Below are positions 1 through 9,244 of a DNA stretch of 64,000 bases, one piece after another. The DNA comes from Candidatus Macondimonas diazotrophica. GTDB lineage: Bacteria; Pseudomonadota; Gammaproteobacteria; UBA5335. Each line of letters starts with the position of its first letter. Within the stretch, counting starts at the first letter, position 1. The notes beneath the pieces were generated by a model that saw only the letters and a program-made list of their open reading frames with translations, had not been told where the DNA came from and searched no databases. The stretch spans positions 180,702-244,701 of the forward strand of contig NZ_SRIO01000002.1 of assembly GCF_004684205.1 (NCBI RefSeq), given 5' to 3'. A program made the position numbers and the translations under genes.

Positions 1-824
1 GGGCCAGATGGCGCCGGTCAGTTCCTCGCCCGTCTGCCACAGACGGCGGGTCAGGATCGGATCGCGACGGGCGGGCGAACTCACTCTTGGCTTACCGGCG
101 CTGAAATGGCGGCCGGTCACCTGATCCACCTCTGCTGAGCTGGCGAGATACACGACTGTCCGTGCGCTCTTCTCGGGCGTCGCGAGCAGGGGTGCTATTC
201 AGCGGGGGATCCCTTGATGTTTGAGCCGATGATGCCGGGATGCAGGCAGTTGGCCGGAATTCCCGTACCTGCGAGCCGGTGCGCCAATTGATAGGTAAAG
301 AGGATCGTCGCCAGCTTGGAGGTGCCGTATTGACGCCAGATGCCATAGTGGTGCTGAGCCTGCAGATCCTCGAAATCCAAGCGGCCTAGACGATGGGCGA
401 TCGAGGCCACGGCAATCATGCGCGCGTCTCCCGCGGCTGCGAGCGACTCCAACAGACGATGGGTGAGCAGAAAGGACGCCAGAACATGCATTGCAAACCG
501 CAACTCGTGGCCGTCAGCGGAAACGGCGCGGTGTTTCTTCATCACGCCGGCATGGTGAATCGGGATGTCCAGCTGCGGGTAACGCGCGGCGTATTCCTGT
601 GCGACGGGGTGCACCTGCGCGAAATCGGCCAAGTCCGCCTGGAGCAGGTCGATCCGGGGATTGCCGCTATTTCCACGGCCCCGAGCCTGGGCGGCGTGGC
701 GCCGTTCCGGGTCGCGGCACAGCATCACCACCCGGGCCTGCCGATGGGCCAGTTGCGTGGCAGCGGCCAGGCCAATCCCGGGGTTGGCACCGGTGATGAG
801 GCAAATCTTGCCGGTCATGTCCAT
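1..824 (-). pseudogene. Short-chain dehydrogenase/reductase, frameshifted and cut by the window edge
   Basis: Encodes a retinol-dehydrogenase-like SDR oxidoreductase. From the ATG at 824 the frame shows the glycine-rich NAD(P) motif GANPGIG and the catalytic YGTSK, then stops with TAG at 195-197 after about 210 residues. Family members usually run to about 280-300. The missing C-terminus is still present in another frame across about 1-190 (conceptual pieces TVVYLASSAEVDQVTGRHF and RRLWQTGEELTGAIW), so one lost base near 195-200 explains the break. The usual NAG motif reads HAG, which suggests relaxed selection. An ATG at 899 would add 25 non-homologous residues and I rejected it. No stop for the C-terminal piece is seen before the left edge. 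A sequencing error remains possible. Confidence 0.75.
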
Positions 825-956
825 GGGATGCAGTCCGTGCTGTGGAGAAAATGAACTCCAACATAGTTCAATGCGCGGGGGGACGCCCGCATGTCTCAAT
901 CTGGCGCTTTCGTGGCCGATTCATTGAAAGAAATGGGATAGCTCCTGTAAGCGGAT

Positions 957-1598
957 ATGAAACTGAATACGTCGACCCAACCCACGGCGCAACATGCGGC
1001 TGGCAGCATGCTGGACACCTTCCGTCGCATGCCGTTCTTTGAGGATGCCTATTTCCATATGCGCGCCAGTCACCTGACCTTGGCCGATGGCTATCTCCGG
1101 GCCCTGGAGGAGGGATATCGTCTGGCCACGGCAATGCCCGAGGACGAGATGCTTCTGGGGCATCTGTCTGAGATGTGGATGATGGGTGTCTTTGATCTGC
1201 TGCATGCCTGGCGCGAACAGGCGCGGGTGGTGTTGACCCATCCCGGACTCAGCGATCAGGTCAGCACGGCATCGGTTTCGGTCGAAATCAGTGAGCAGAT
1301 CGCCGGTTCGGCCAATCTGCGCAAGGTGATTTCCCGGTTGCGGCGAGATGTTCGGTACGCCCGGAAGCTGCGTCGTTACGCAGTTGCCGTCGAACAGATC
1401 TATAAGGACCTGCGCGAAGTTCGCGAACTGTTGGCCCGCTATGAAGTGCTCCGGGTCCATCAATCCGCTGCTGCGGCACACGTCCGTCTCGATCCCGAGA
1501 ACGGTTCGCTGCTCTACGCGTTGCGCACGCGTCATGGCACCGTGCGTCCGATCTCCCGTGTCGAGATCGCTGATCGCCTGATGGGCCTGCGTCCTTGA
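957..1598 (+). CDS. Hypothetical protein, helical, 213 aa
   Basis: I do not recognise a family. The product is soluble-looking, with no signal peptide and no membrane segment. It is rich in Leu, Arg and Glu, and the middle (about residues 115-165) reads as a charged helical, possibly coiled-coil, stretch. There are several Met/His/Trp residues near residues 60-80 but no obvious metal motif. The ATG is preceded only by a weak purine run (AAGCGGAT). It stands alone: the neighbours are the broken SDR on the left (divergent) and the FHA gene on the right (convergent, 10 bp between stops). Compositional balance and the lack of a better opposite-strand gene make it likely to be real. Confidence 0.6.
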   Translation: MKLNTSTQPTAQHAAGSMLDTFRRMPFFEDAYFHMRASHLTLADGYLRALEEGYRLATAMPEDEMLLGHLSEMWMMGVFDLLHAWREQARVVLTHPGLSDQVSTASVSVEISEQIAGSANLRKVISRLRRDVRYARKLRRYAVAVEQIYKDLREVRELLARYEVLRVHQSAAAAHVRLDPENGSLLYALRTRHGTVRPISRVEIADRLMGLRP

Positions 1599-1608
1599 CG
1601 AACGCCGG

Positions 1609-2319
1609 TCAACTTGATGACGACACGGCGAAGAATCCCAGCGTGATGCCCGCCAATTCGATCACATCGTTGTCCTGAAGCAGGTAGGGACCGGGCGCCA
1701 TGGGTTTGCCATTGACCTTGGGCGGCTCGCCCCGGTCGCCGATCGTGGGAACGTAGTGCAGGGTGTAACCGTCATTGGATCGACGGATGGCCGCGACTTG
1801 AACACCGGGACGACCGAGGGTGGTGAGGGGCTTGACCAATTCCACCGTGCGGCCCACCTGGCGGCCGCTGAGTAACTGCAGCCGTGCACGAGGCCCCGGT
1901 TTGAACACCGGCATGGGCCCGGTAGCCATGTCCCGTCGTTCCCGTGCGGCTCGGCGATCAGCGTCGGATGCGGGTCGGGCGGTCGTCGGCTCCCGCTTGA
2001 GCACCACGGTCTTGTCGAGTCCCTCATCGGCCAGATTCTCTTCATAGCGCAGATGGAAGGGGGCGATGGTGACTTCGTCGTGGGTGTGCAGCAGGGCGCG
2101 TTGAATTGGGTCGCCGTTGAGCAGGGTGCCGTTGGTGCTGCCCAGATCCTCGACGAAGGCGGCCCCACCGATCCAGCCGATCACCGCGTGGTGACTGCTG
2201 ACCGCGGGATCGTCGAGGTGGATGTCATTACCGCGTGCACGGCCGACCGTCACGCGCTCGCTTTCCAACATCCATTCTCGAATTGCAACCTGATTGGCCA
2301 GAAGGATGATTTTGGCCAT
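1609..2319 (-). CDS. FHA domain protein with a second, degenerate FHA-like domain
   Basis: A 236-residue cytoplasmic protein. The N-terminal FHA domain (about residues 5-95) keeps the phosphothreonine-binding signature: GRARGND, then SSHH, then GSTNGTLLNG. After a linker (about 100-150) a second FHA-like fold is suggested by LTTLGRPGVQV and a late VNGKP turn, but it lacks the SxxH motif and probably does not bind phosphopeptide. The start at 2319 is chosen because it follows AAGAGGAACCCGCC and begins directly at the domain; an upstream in-frame start lies inside the phosphatase gene. It follows the PP2C phosphatase gene by 13 bp in one operon, so it is likely a phospho-dependent adaptor whose partners the phosphatase resets. 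No Ser/Thr kinase gene is in the window. Confidence 0.85.
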   Translation of the reverse strand: MAKIILLANQVAIREWMLESERVTVGRARGNDIHLDDPAVSSHHAVIGWIGGAAFVEDLGSTNGTLLNGDPIQRALLHTHDEVTIAPFHLRYEENLADEGLDKTVVLKREPTTARPASDADRRAARERRDMATGPMPVFKPGPRARLQLLSGRQVGRTVELVKPLTTLGRPGVQVAAIRRSNDGYTLHYVPTIGDRGEPPKVNGKPMAPGPYLLQDNDVIELAGITLGFFAVSSSS

Positions 2320-2332
2320 GGCGGGTTCCTCT

Positions 2333-3196
2333 TTATGGTTTCTTATTGTTCTGAGAGGTCTTGCGCCGCAACAGTCGGCGCCACCACGATGGTTCGGCGG
2401 ATGCGACCGAGGCTGCGCGGACGTGACCGAGAATGACCGAAATATTGTCCTTTCCGCCACGGGCATTGGCCGCCTGGATCAGGGCGCGCGTCAGCCGGGG
2501 TAACTCTGGCATGAAGCGCCGGAGATTGGCGAGGATATCGGCCTCGCTCAAGCTGTCGTGAAGCCCGTCGGAGCACAGCAGGAACAGATCATCTGCTTGC
2601 ATGTCATGTTGGCCCAAGGTCACATCCACGTTCGGTTCCACGCCCAGGGCGCGGGTCACGACGTTGCTCTTGCCCAGGCGTTTGACTTCGTCGGCGCTGA
2701 ACATCCCGCGTGCGATAAGTTCTTCCTGCAGGGAATGGTCGATCGTCAGTCGTTCCAACCGGTCACAGCGGAAGCGATAGAGTCGGGAGTCGCCCACGTG
2801 GGCCACATACACTCGATCCGTGACGAACAGCGCCGCGATCATGGTGGTTCCCATGCCCCGATACTCGGCCCGGGTGCTGGCTGTCTTGAGGATGCGTTGA
2901 TTCGCCAGCTGCACGGCTTGCTGGAGCAGGATGCCTGCGGGGGCCGGTGTGGCAGAGTCCGGGGAAACCGATGGATCGAGGCGGGCGAGGCGTTGGCGCA
3001 CCAGGAAACCAACGCTGCGCACAGCCAATTTACTGGCGACCTCGCCCGCGTTATAGCCGCCCATGCCGTCGGCCAGCACCGCCAGCCCGGATCCGGGATC
3101 GATCTCGATGCTGTCTTCATTGTGGCTGCGAACGCGACCCGTGTCGCTCTGCCCACAGAATTCGATATTGAAACGTTGGCCCATGGTGGATTCCAT
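2333..3196 (-). CDS. PP2C-family serine/threonine protein phosphatase
   Basis: A metal-dependent (Mn/Mg) protein phosphatase of the PppA/Stp/PrpC type, 287 residues, cytoplasmic. All standard motifs are visible: SHNEDS near the N-terminus, LADGMGGYNAGE, HVGDSRLYR, LCSDGLHDSL and a final GGKDNISVI. The aspartates in these motifs bind the two metals. The start could be at 3196 or at the second Met (3184). It reads divergently from radA with about 90 bp between, and leads a two-gene operon with the FHA protein. In type VI secretion loci such a pair comes with the kinase PpkA; here no kinase or T6SS gene is near, so the pair probably serves another signalling route. Confidence 0.92.
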   Translation of the reverse strand: MESTMGQRFNIEFCGQSDTGRVRSHNEDSIEIDPGSGLAVLADGMGGYNAGEVASKLAVRSVGFLVRQRLARLDPSVSPDSATPAPAGILLQQAVQLANQRILKTASTRAEYRGMGTTMIAALFVTDRVYVAHVGDSRLYRFRCDRLERLTIDHSLQEELIARGMFSADEVKRLGKSNVVTRALGVEPNVDVTLGQHDMQADDLFLLCSDGLHDSLSEADILANLRRFMPELPRLTRALIQAANARGGKDNISVILGHVRAASVASAEPSWWRRLLRRKTSQNNKKP

Positions 3197-3286
3197 CGGG
3201 AGGCGGAGTTACCGAGTCAGCGGGTCCGCGGTCATCCGGTTTACTCATGTTAAGATCGGCGATCATTGTGCAACATTGAATGTTTC

Positions 3287-4645
3287 ATGAGCAGAACAAA
3301 GCCGGCGTATGTCTGCAGCGCCTGTGGGGCCGTTGCATCGAAGTGGGCCGGGCAGTGTGCCGACTGCGGCGCCTGGAATACGCTGGTGGAGTCGGTTCGG
3401 GCTGCTGCGGGGTCCAGCCGCGGGGGCTACACGGGTCAGCTCTCTGAGGTCCGGCTGCTGTCGGAAGTCGAAGAGGCGCAGGATCCCCGCATGCCCACCG
3501 GGGTGAGCGAGATGGATCGCGTGCTGGGTGGCGGATTGGTGCCCGGTGCGGTGATCCTCATCGGTGGCGATCCAGGTATCGGCAAGTCCACGCTGCTGCT
3601 GCAGCTCGCGGTCGGTTTGCAGGCGCAGCTGCCGGCCTTGTATGTGGCTGGCGAAGAATCGTTGCAGCAGATTGCCCTGCGTGCCCGGCGGCTGGGTTTG
3701 CCGCCGGCACCGTTGGCGCTGGTGTCCGAAACCGCGGTGGAGCGCATCATCGCCTGCGCTCAGGCGCGCCGGCCCGGGCTGATGGTGATCGATTCCATCC
3801 AGACCATGTACACCGAGCAGCTGCCCGGTGCACCGGGATCGGTCGGGCAGGTGCGGGAGTCAACGGCGCAGCTGGTGCGTTTCGCCAAGCAAAGCGGGGT
3901 GATCGTGGTGCTCATCGGCCACGTCACCAAAGACGGTGCCTTGGCCGGGCCACGGGTGCTGGAGCACATGGTCGATACCGTGTTGTCGTTCGAGAGTGAT
4001 CCGGGCGGGCGCTATCGCATGTTGCGGGCTACGAAGAACCGCTTTGGCGCCGTGAATGAACTGGGCGTTTTCGCCATGACCGATGCGGGCCTGAAAGAGG
4101 TGGCGCATCCTTCGGCGATCTTTCTCTCGCGCCAGGACCAGAGCGCTGCCGGCAGCGTGGTCACCTGCGTGCGCGAGGGCAGTCGTCCGCTGTTGCTGGA
4201 GGTGCAGGCACTCGTGGACGACAGTCCGCTGGCCAATCCGCGGCGCCTCACTGTCGGGTTGGAGCACAATCGGTTGGCGCTGCTTCTGGCCGTTCTGCAT
4301 CGCCATGGTGATGTACCCCTGTTCAACCAAGATGTGTTTCTGAACGTGGTGGGCGGCATCCGGGTGAATGAAACCGCCGCGGATCTGCCGGTGGCAGCAG
4401 TCGTGGTCTCCAGTCTGCGCAATCGCCCCATTCCGTCCGAGACAGTAATCTTCGGCGAACTGGGTCTTTCCGGGGAGGTGCGGCCGGTGCCCTATGGCGA
4501 GGAGCGCTTGCGCGAAGCCGCCAAGCACGGATTTACCCGGGCGCTGGTGCCATTGGCGAACCGTCCCCGGCGAGGTGCGGGGATCGGCACGATGGACGTG
4601 CAAGGCGTCCGGCATCTGGCAGATCTGCTCGAGGCGCTGGCATGA
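3287..4645 (+). CDS. radA: DNA repair protein RadA
   Basis: A RecA-family ATPase that helps process branched recombination intermediates; 452 residues, normal for the family. It has a four-Cys zinc finger at the N-terminus (C10, C13, C24, C27), a Walker A motif GGDPGIGKST at about residues 93-102, the RadA-specific KNRFG motif, and a C-terminal Lon-protease-like domain. The ATG at 3287 is preferred over an in-frame upstream start because the zinc finger begins just after MSRTKPAY. Its stop overlaps the rluC start by 4 bp (ATGA), so the two are translationally coupled. The gene is divergent from the PP2C phosphatase. Confidence 0.96.
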   Translation: MSRTKPAYVCSACGAVASKWAGQCADCGAWNTLVESVRAAAGSSRGGYTGQLSEVRLLSEVEEAQDPRMPTGVSEMDRVLGGGLVPGAVILIGGDPGIGKSTLLLQLAVGLQAQLPALYVAGEESLQQIALRARRLGLPPAPLALVSETAVERIIACAQARRPGLMVIDSIQTMYTEQLPGAPGSVGQVRESTAQLVRFAKQSGVIVVLIGHVTKDGALAGPRVLEHMVDTVLSFESDPGGRYRMLRATKNRFGAVNELGVFAMTDAGLKEVAHPSAIFLSRQDQSAAGSVVTCVREGSRPLLLEVQALVDDSPLANPRRLTVGLEHNRLALLLAVLHRHGDVPLFNQDVFLNVVGGIRVNETAADLPVAAVVVSSLRNRPIPSETVIFGELGLSGEVRPVPYGEERLREAAKHGFTRALVPLANRPRRGAGIGTMDVQGVRHLADLLEALA

Positions 4646-5598
4646 ATCCCAAGCCGGCCTCGATGGGAACCGGTGTTCAGTACGTCGAGGTGAGCGCCGA
4701 GCGAGCTGGGCAGCGTCTGGACAACTTTCTGATGGGTCAGCTCAAGGAGATTCCGCGGCCGCAGATCTATCGCATCCTGCGCAAGGGCGAAGTGCGGGTC
4801 AATGGCCGGCGTGCCAAGCCCGACCTGCGCATCCAGGCGGGCGACCGGGTGCGCTTGCCACCGCTGCAGCGCGCTCCCGCCGCCGAAGTCGCCATACCGC
4901 CAGCGAGCCTCATCGGGGAGATCGCCGGGCGCATCCTCTACGAAGACGACGGCCTGCTGGTCGTCAACAAGCCAGCGGGTTTGGCGGTGCATGCCGGGAC
5001 CGGGGTCGCCTACGGGCTCATCGATGTACTGCGCGCCCTGCGTCCCCATTGCCCCGAGCTGAATCTGGTGCATCGTCTGGACCGTGGGACCAGTGGTTGC
5101 CTGGTGGCGACCAAGACCCGAAGCGATTTGCTCACCCTCAACCGCGCTTTTGCCGATCGCCGGTGCGAGAAAGTATATCTGGCCCTTACCCAGGGACGCT
5201 GGGGCAGGGGGGAGGTCGTGCGGCGTCAGGCGCTCGACATCGATCATCGCCAAGGGGGTGAGCGGACGGTCCGGGTCGATACGGCACATGGGCAAACGGC
5301 GGTGAGCCGGTTTCGCCAGGTCGAGCGTTTCGACGGAGCGAGCCTGGTGCGGGTGGCCATCGAGACTGGCCGAACGCATCAGATTCGTGTCCACGCGGCC
5401 GATGCGGGCCATCCCTTGGCGGGAGACGATCGCTATGGCGATCGTGTGTTCAACCGCCAGATGGCGCGTCTCGGGCTCAGGCGGTTGTTTCTTCATGCGG
5501 CGGCGCTCTCACTACCGCTCGACGGACGCGAACCGCTGCAGGTGGAGGCGCCGCTGCCTGCGGATCTGTCCGGTGTCCTGAAGGCGCTGCGCGGCTGA
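4642..5598 (+). CDS. rluC: 23S rRNA pseudouridine synthase RluC
   Basis: Makes pseudouridine in 23S rRNA (positions 955, 2504 and 2580 in E. coli numbering). It is 318 residues long, with an N-terminal S4 RNA-binding domain (about 15-80) followed by the RluA-type catalytic domain. The catalytic loop HRLDRGTSG places the essential Asp at D147. The late motif TGRTHQIRVH is also intact. It is coupled to radA by an ATGA overlap and converges on maf with about 21 bp between stops. The E. coli neighbour rne is not nearby. Confidence 0.95.
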   Translation: MNPKPASMGTGVQYVEVSAERAGQRLDNFLMGQLKEIPRPQIYRILRKGEVRVNGRRAKPDLRIQAGDRVRLPPLQRAPAAEVAIPPASLIGEIAGRILYEDDGLLVVNKPAGLAVHAGTGVAYGLIDVLRALRPHCPELNLVHRLDRGTSGCLVATKTRSDLLTLNRAFADRRCEKVYLALTQGRWGRGEVVRRQALDIDHRQGGERTVRVDTAHGQTAVSRFRQVERFDGASLVRVAIETGRTHQIRVHAADAGHPLAGDDRYGDRVFNRQMARLGLRRLFLHAAALSLPLDGREPLQVEAPLPADLSGVLKALRG

Positions 5599-5619
5599 TT
5601 CAGCCTCATGAGTCAACAA

Positions 5620-6210
5620 TCAGGGTAAGGTAAATCCCGCGCGGCGCAGCATCGTCGCCAGGCGGATCAGTGGAAGTCCCATCAGCGCCGTGGGGTCGTC
5701 GCTGTCGATCGCCTCGCACAGGGTGATGCCCAACGCTTCGCTGCGTAGGGCGCCGGCGCAGTCGAGCGGCTGGTCCCGTTCCACATAGCGGCGAATCTCG
5801 CCCGCCTCCAGCGCCCGAAACCGGACGGTGGTGACGACAATGTCCACCTGGCTTCTCCCGCTGGTGGCATCGAGCAGACACAAGCCACTCAGAAAGCGCA
5901 CTGCCTGTCCCGACAGTTGGGCCAGCTGTGCGCAGGCCTGGTCGGCCGTGCCCGGTTTTCCCAGGATGGTTTCCTTCGGACCCACGGCAATCTGGTCCCC
6001 GCCGATGATCACGGCGTCCGGATGCCGCCTGGCCACCGCCTCGGCCTTGGCCAGGGACAGCCGGCGGACCAGCGCATCCGGCGATTCGGCGCCCTGCGGC
6101 GATTCGTCGGTATTTGGGGAGACGTACTGGAAGGGAATCTGCAGCCGTTCCAGCAAGGCGCGGCGATAGATCGATGAAGAGGCGAGGATCAGTGGGGCGG
6201 CTTGGGCCAT
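5620..6210 (-). CDS. Maf family nucleotide pyrophosphatase (YceF type)
   Basis: House-cleaning enzyme that hydrolyses modified nucleoside triphosphates to monophosphates; the YceF branch prefers 7-methyl-GTP. The protein is 196 residues, the normal length. The N-terminal signature LILASSSIYRR (residues 7-17) is the Maf phosphate-binding loop, and GGDQIAV supplies the metal-binding Asp. The Ser-Ser-Ser-x-Tyr form points to the YceF rather than the YhdE branch, by analogy. It is a single gene, convergent with rluC and divergent from the acyl-CoA ligase gene. Confidence 0.9.
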   Translation of the reverse strand: MAQAAPLILASSSIYRRALLERLQIPFQYVSPNTDESPQGAESPDALVRRLSLAKAEAVARRHPDAVIIGGDQIAVGPKETILGKPGTADQACAQLAQLSGQAVRFLSGLCLLDATSGRSQVDIVVTTVRFRALEAGEIRRYVERDQPLDCAGALRSEALGITLCEAIDSDDPTALMGLPLIRLATMLRRAGFTLP

Positions 6211-6418
6211 GAAACAACAACCTGTCTGCGCGAGAACTGGACGTCCATGTTCCCATGACCACCCGCGGGCGGGTCAAGCCGTCCGGTGATGGGGCGTTGC
6301 TTCGGATGACCGCCGTGCATCCGCCCGGAAGATTTACAAACCGCTTCTATACTTCAGAGAGATCCGACTCGGGTTGTTGTGCGATCCCGATCGGAAAATC
6401 TCAAGGAAGGAGAGGTGC

Positions 6419-8170
6419 ATGGCAGGCAACTTCATGGAGGAAGCCCTGCGGCGTTGTGTCCGTCACAACCCCGAGGGGATATTTCTGATCTACGGTGATC
6501 AGCGTGTCACCTGGCGCGAGCTGGATCAGCGCGCCAGCCGGCTGGCCAGCGCTCTAGCCGGCCTGGGGGTGGGGCCGGGAGACCGGGTGATCCTGATGTT
6601 CCATAACTGCCCGGCGTTTTTCGAGTCTAATTACGCGGTGCAGAAACTCGGCGCCATTCCGGTCCCGATGAACTACCGCTTTACGGCGCGTGAAATCGCC
6701 TATCAGACCAATCACTGTCAGGCCAAGGCATTCGTGTTCGAGCGACTGTGGCAAGACGCCGTGGCCGGCGCCCGTGCGCAGATGCCGACCGTGCAGCACT
6801 ATGTCGGCCGGGATACGCCCGAGTTTGCCGGTGCCCACGAATATGAAACGCTCATCACCCGTAGCGCCCCGGCGTTTCCGGTGGGTCCGGCGAACCTCGA
6901 GGACACCTGCGTGCTGTGCTACACCGGTGGCACCACCGGATTGCCGAAAGGCGTCATGTTGACCTACGGGAATCACGTGCGCATGGTGCAATCCATCGTG
7001 CGGACCGTCGTCGGCGCCCTGGGAGGCTTTCAGGTCACGCCGGATCTGGAGGCGATGTTGCGACAGCATCTGCCGGGCCCGGCCGTCGGCGCAGCGAAAT
7101 CCGCACCGGTGCGCTATCTGCTCGGGCGGCGCTGGCTGCAGCGGGGGATCATCAGCCTGGCCGATCGCATGATCGGCAGTGCGTTGGCGGTGCGCCTGGG
7201 ATCGCGTCGGCCGATCAAGGCCATGATGCCCTCGTTTCCGATGTTCCACGATGCGGCCTATCAGCTGGCGGTGCTGGCACCGCTGCTTGGCAACATGACC
7301 TTGGTGATGCCCCGCAGTGTCAGCTTTGAGCCCGAGGCGGTGTTGAAGCTGGTGGAACAGGAACGCCCGATGTTGCTGGGGAACGTGCCGACCGCGTGGC
7401 GTATGCTGGTGGACTATCCCGATGTGGCGCGGTTCGATCGCAGCTCGGTGGTGGCATGTGCCACCGGGGCCGGAGTCTGTCCAGCCGCCCTCAAGCGCAA
7501 GATCTTCGAGGCTTTTCCGGGCGTGGTGATCGCCGATGGGTTTGGTCAGACCGAGATGACGCCGGTGACGTCCTTCCGCTTTGATTTCAGCCCGGCCTCG
7601 CTCAAGGACCATTGTGTCGGCAAGCCGGTGGTGGAAACCCGTATCGTTGATGAGCAGGGTCGCGATGTGCCATCCGGCGAGATCGGGGAGATCATCTACC
7701 GCAGCGGCTCGGTCATGAAAGGCTACTTCAACGAACCGGACAAGACCGCCGAGGCCGTGCGCGCCGGCTGGCTCTACAGCGGCGATCTGGGCTACTTTGA
7801 CGCCGATGGCGATCTGCGCGTCGTCGAGCGCAAGAAGGAATGCATTTCGAGCGGTGGCGAAAAGATCTTTCCGCACGAGGTGGAGGAAATCCTGCTCGAG
7901 CACCCGGGCATCGCGCAGGTCTGCGTGATCGGGGTGCCGGATGAGAAGTGGGGTCAATCGGTGCGAGCGGTCGTGGTGCCGAAAGCCGGAGTCGCGCTCA
8001 CGGCCGAGGCAGTGAGCGAGCATTGCGAGGGCCGCATTGCGGGCTACAAGAAACCGCGTTCGGTCGTCATCGCCAAGGAATTGCCCATCTCACCGGTGGG
8101 CAAGATCCAGCGGCGCGAGGTGAAGGAAACCTACGGCGCGGCGGTTCCACCCGCGGCGGCGAGTGGTTGA
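6419..8170 (+). CDS. Acyl-CoA synthetase (AMP-binding, long-chain fatty acid ligase type)
   Basis: Activates a carboxylic acid, probably a fatty acid, through an acyl-AMP to the CoA thioester. It is 583 residues with all ANL-superfamily motifs: YTGGTTGLPKG (168-178), DGFGQTEMT, YSGDLG, a hinge VERKKECISSGGEKIFP, and the C-terminal catalytic lysine in SPVGKIQRRE. A longer than usual insert of about 70 residues after the P-loop (around residues 190-265) may shape the acyl pocket. The start at 6419 has a strong AAGGAGAGG ribosome site. The next gene, on the opposite strand, is an acyl-CoA thioesterase, so the two may balance acyl-CoA pools. The substrate cannot be read from sequence. Confidence 0.88.
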   Translation: MAGNFMEEALRRCVRHNPEGIFLIYGDQRVTWRELDQRASRLASALAGLGVGPGDRVILMFHNCPAFFESNYAVQKLGAIPVPMNYRFTAREIAYQTNHCQAKAFVFERLWQDAVAGARAQMPTVQHYVGRDTPEFAGAHEYETLITRSAPAFPVGPANLEDTCVLCYTGGTTGLPKGVMLTYGNHVRMVQSIVRTVVGALGGFQVTPDLEAMLRQHLPGPAVGAAKSAPVRYLLGRRWLQRGIISLADRMIGSALAVRLGSRRPIKAMMPSFPMFHDAAYQLAVLAPLLGNMTLVMPRSVSFEPEAVLKLVEQERPMLLGNVPTAWRMLVDYPDVARFDRSSVVACATGAGVCPAALKRKIFEAFPGVVIADGFGQTEMTPVTSFRFDFSPASLKDHCVGKPVVETRIVDEQGRDVPSGEIGEIIYRSGSVMKGYFNEPDKTAEAVRAGWLYSGDLGYFDADGDLRVVERKKECISSGGEKIFPHEVEEILLEHPGIAQVCVIGVPDEKWGQSVRAVVVPKAGVALTAEAVSEHCEGRIAGYKKPRSVVIAKELPISPVGKIQRREVKETYGAAVPPAAASG

Positions 8171-8205
8171 CGGCCTTTACCAGGCGTGGGCTTGGATTTG
8201 CCGAA

Positions 8206-9081
8206 TCAGCCGGTGGGAGTGCCGACGCGCAGGCGCAACAGGCCTTCCTGCGCACTGGAAGCAATGCGTCGGCCCTGCCGGTCATAGAATCCGCCTTGGT
8301 TGAACCCGCGTGCGCCTGAGGCGCTTGGACTTTCCATGTGATAGAGAATCCAGTCGTCGATGCGGAACGGACGATGGAACCACAGGGCATGGTCCAGGCT
8401 GGCGCCCTGCAGGTTGCCTTGGAAGAACGTGATGCCGTGCGGCAACAGGCTGGTGCCGAGCAGATTGAAGTCCGAAGCGTATGCCAGCAGCGCTCGGTGC
8501 AGGGCCGGCTCATCGGGCAGTGGGTGCTTCGCCCGTAGCCAGACTTGCTGGACCGGCTCGCGCCGTTCGGGCGTGAAGAAATCCACCGGGGCGACCGGGC
8601 GCATCTCAATGCCGACTTCCCGTTTCAGGAATCGGCGCAAGGGTTCGGGAACCTTTTCCGCCAGCTGTTCGCGCAGTTCCTGTTCCGTGGGCAGGGATTC
8701 GGGTGGCGGTGCTTCAGGCGCCTGGGCCTGATGGTCAAGTCCTTGCTCCTCGTGCTGGAACGAGCCGGAAAGCGTGAAGATCGGTTTGCCGTGCTGCAGT
8801 GCAAGAACACGCCGGGTGCTGAAGCTTTTGCCGTCACGCAGTCGCTCCACCTGATAGATGATCGATGCCTTCATGTCGCCGGGGCGCAGAAAATAGGCAT
8901 GCAGCGAATGCGCTGGGCGCTCGGGCGCCACCGTGCGTTGAGCCGCCACCAGGGCCTGCCCCACGACCTGGCCGCCAAACACGCTGAATCCGCCCAGGTC
9001 GGCGCTGGTGCCGCGGTACAGATTCTCGTCCAGAATCTCGAGGTCCAGTTGCGCGAGGAGGTTTTGCAGGGCGGGTGACAT
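8206..9081 (-). CDS. tesB: Acyl-CoA thioesterase II (TesB)
   Basis: Hydrolyses acyl-CoA to free acid and CoA. It is 291 residues, close to E. coli TesB (286), with two tandem hotdog domains: the first contains GGFSVFGGQVVGQAL, the second ends in GLLRLR. The start at 9081 is chosen because the protein then begins MSPALQNLLAQLDLE as in the family; longer in-frame extensions run into the tRNA-Leu gene. It lies downstream of tRNA-Leu on the same strand and converges on the acyl-CoA ligase. Confidence 0.93.
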   Translation of the reverse strand: MSPALQNLLAQLDLEILDENLYRGTSADLGGFSVFGGQVVGQALVAAQRTVAPERPAHSLHAYFLRPGDMKASIIYQVERLRDGKSFSTRRVLALQHGKPIFTLSGSFQHEEQGLDHQAQAPEAPPPESLPTEQELREQLAEKVPEPLRRFLKREVGIEMRPVAPVDFFTPERREPVQQVWLRAKHPLPDEPALHRALLAYASDFNLLGTSLLPHGITFFQGNLQGASLDHALWFHRPFRIDDWILYHMESPSASGARGFNQGGFYDRQGRRIASSAQEGLLRLRVGTPTG

Positions 9082-9244
9082 ACAGGCTACTCCCGAAAAG
9101 CGGTTCAATCCGGAAGGGGATTGTAGATCGGTGGAGCCCGTTTCGGCAGGGCGGGGGAGTGCGAGCCTGATGCAATGGCGCCACGAACGAGGCTTCAGGC
9201 TCACCCGGCGTGAGCTGCAATCGGTCACCCGCGCATCGATCCGA

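Noticed and set aside
1609..3196. Type VI secretion regulatory locus
   Set aside because: FHA and PP2C alone are not enough; no Tss protein or PpkA kinase gene is present in the window.
6554..8023. 489-codon open frame antisense to the acyl-CoA ligase
   Set aside because: His- and Arg-rich antisense shadow; the ligase motifs on the sense strand are complete.
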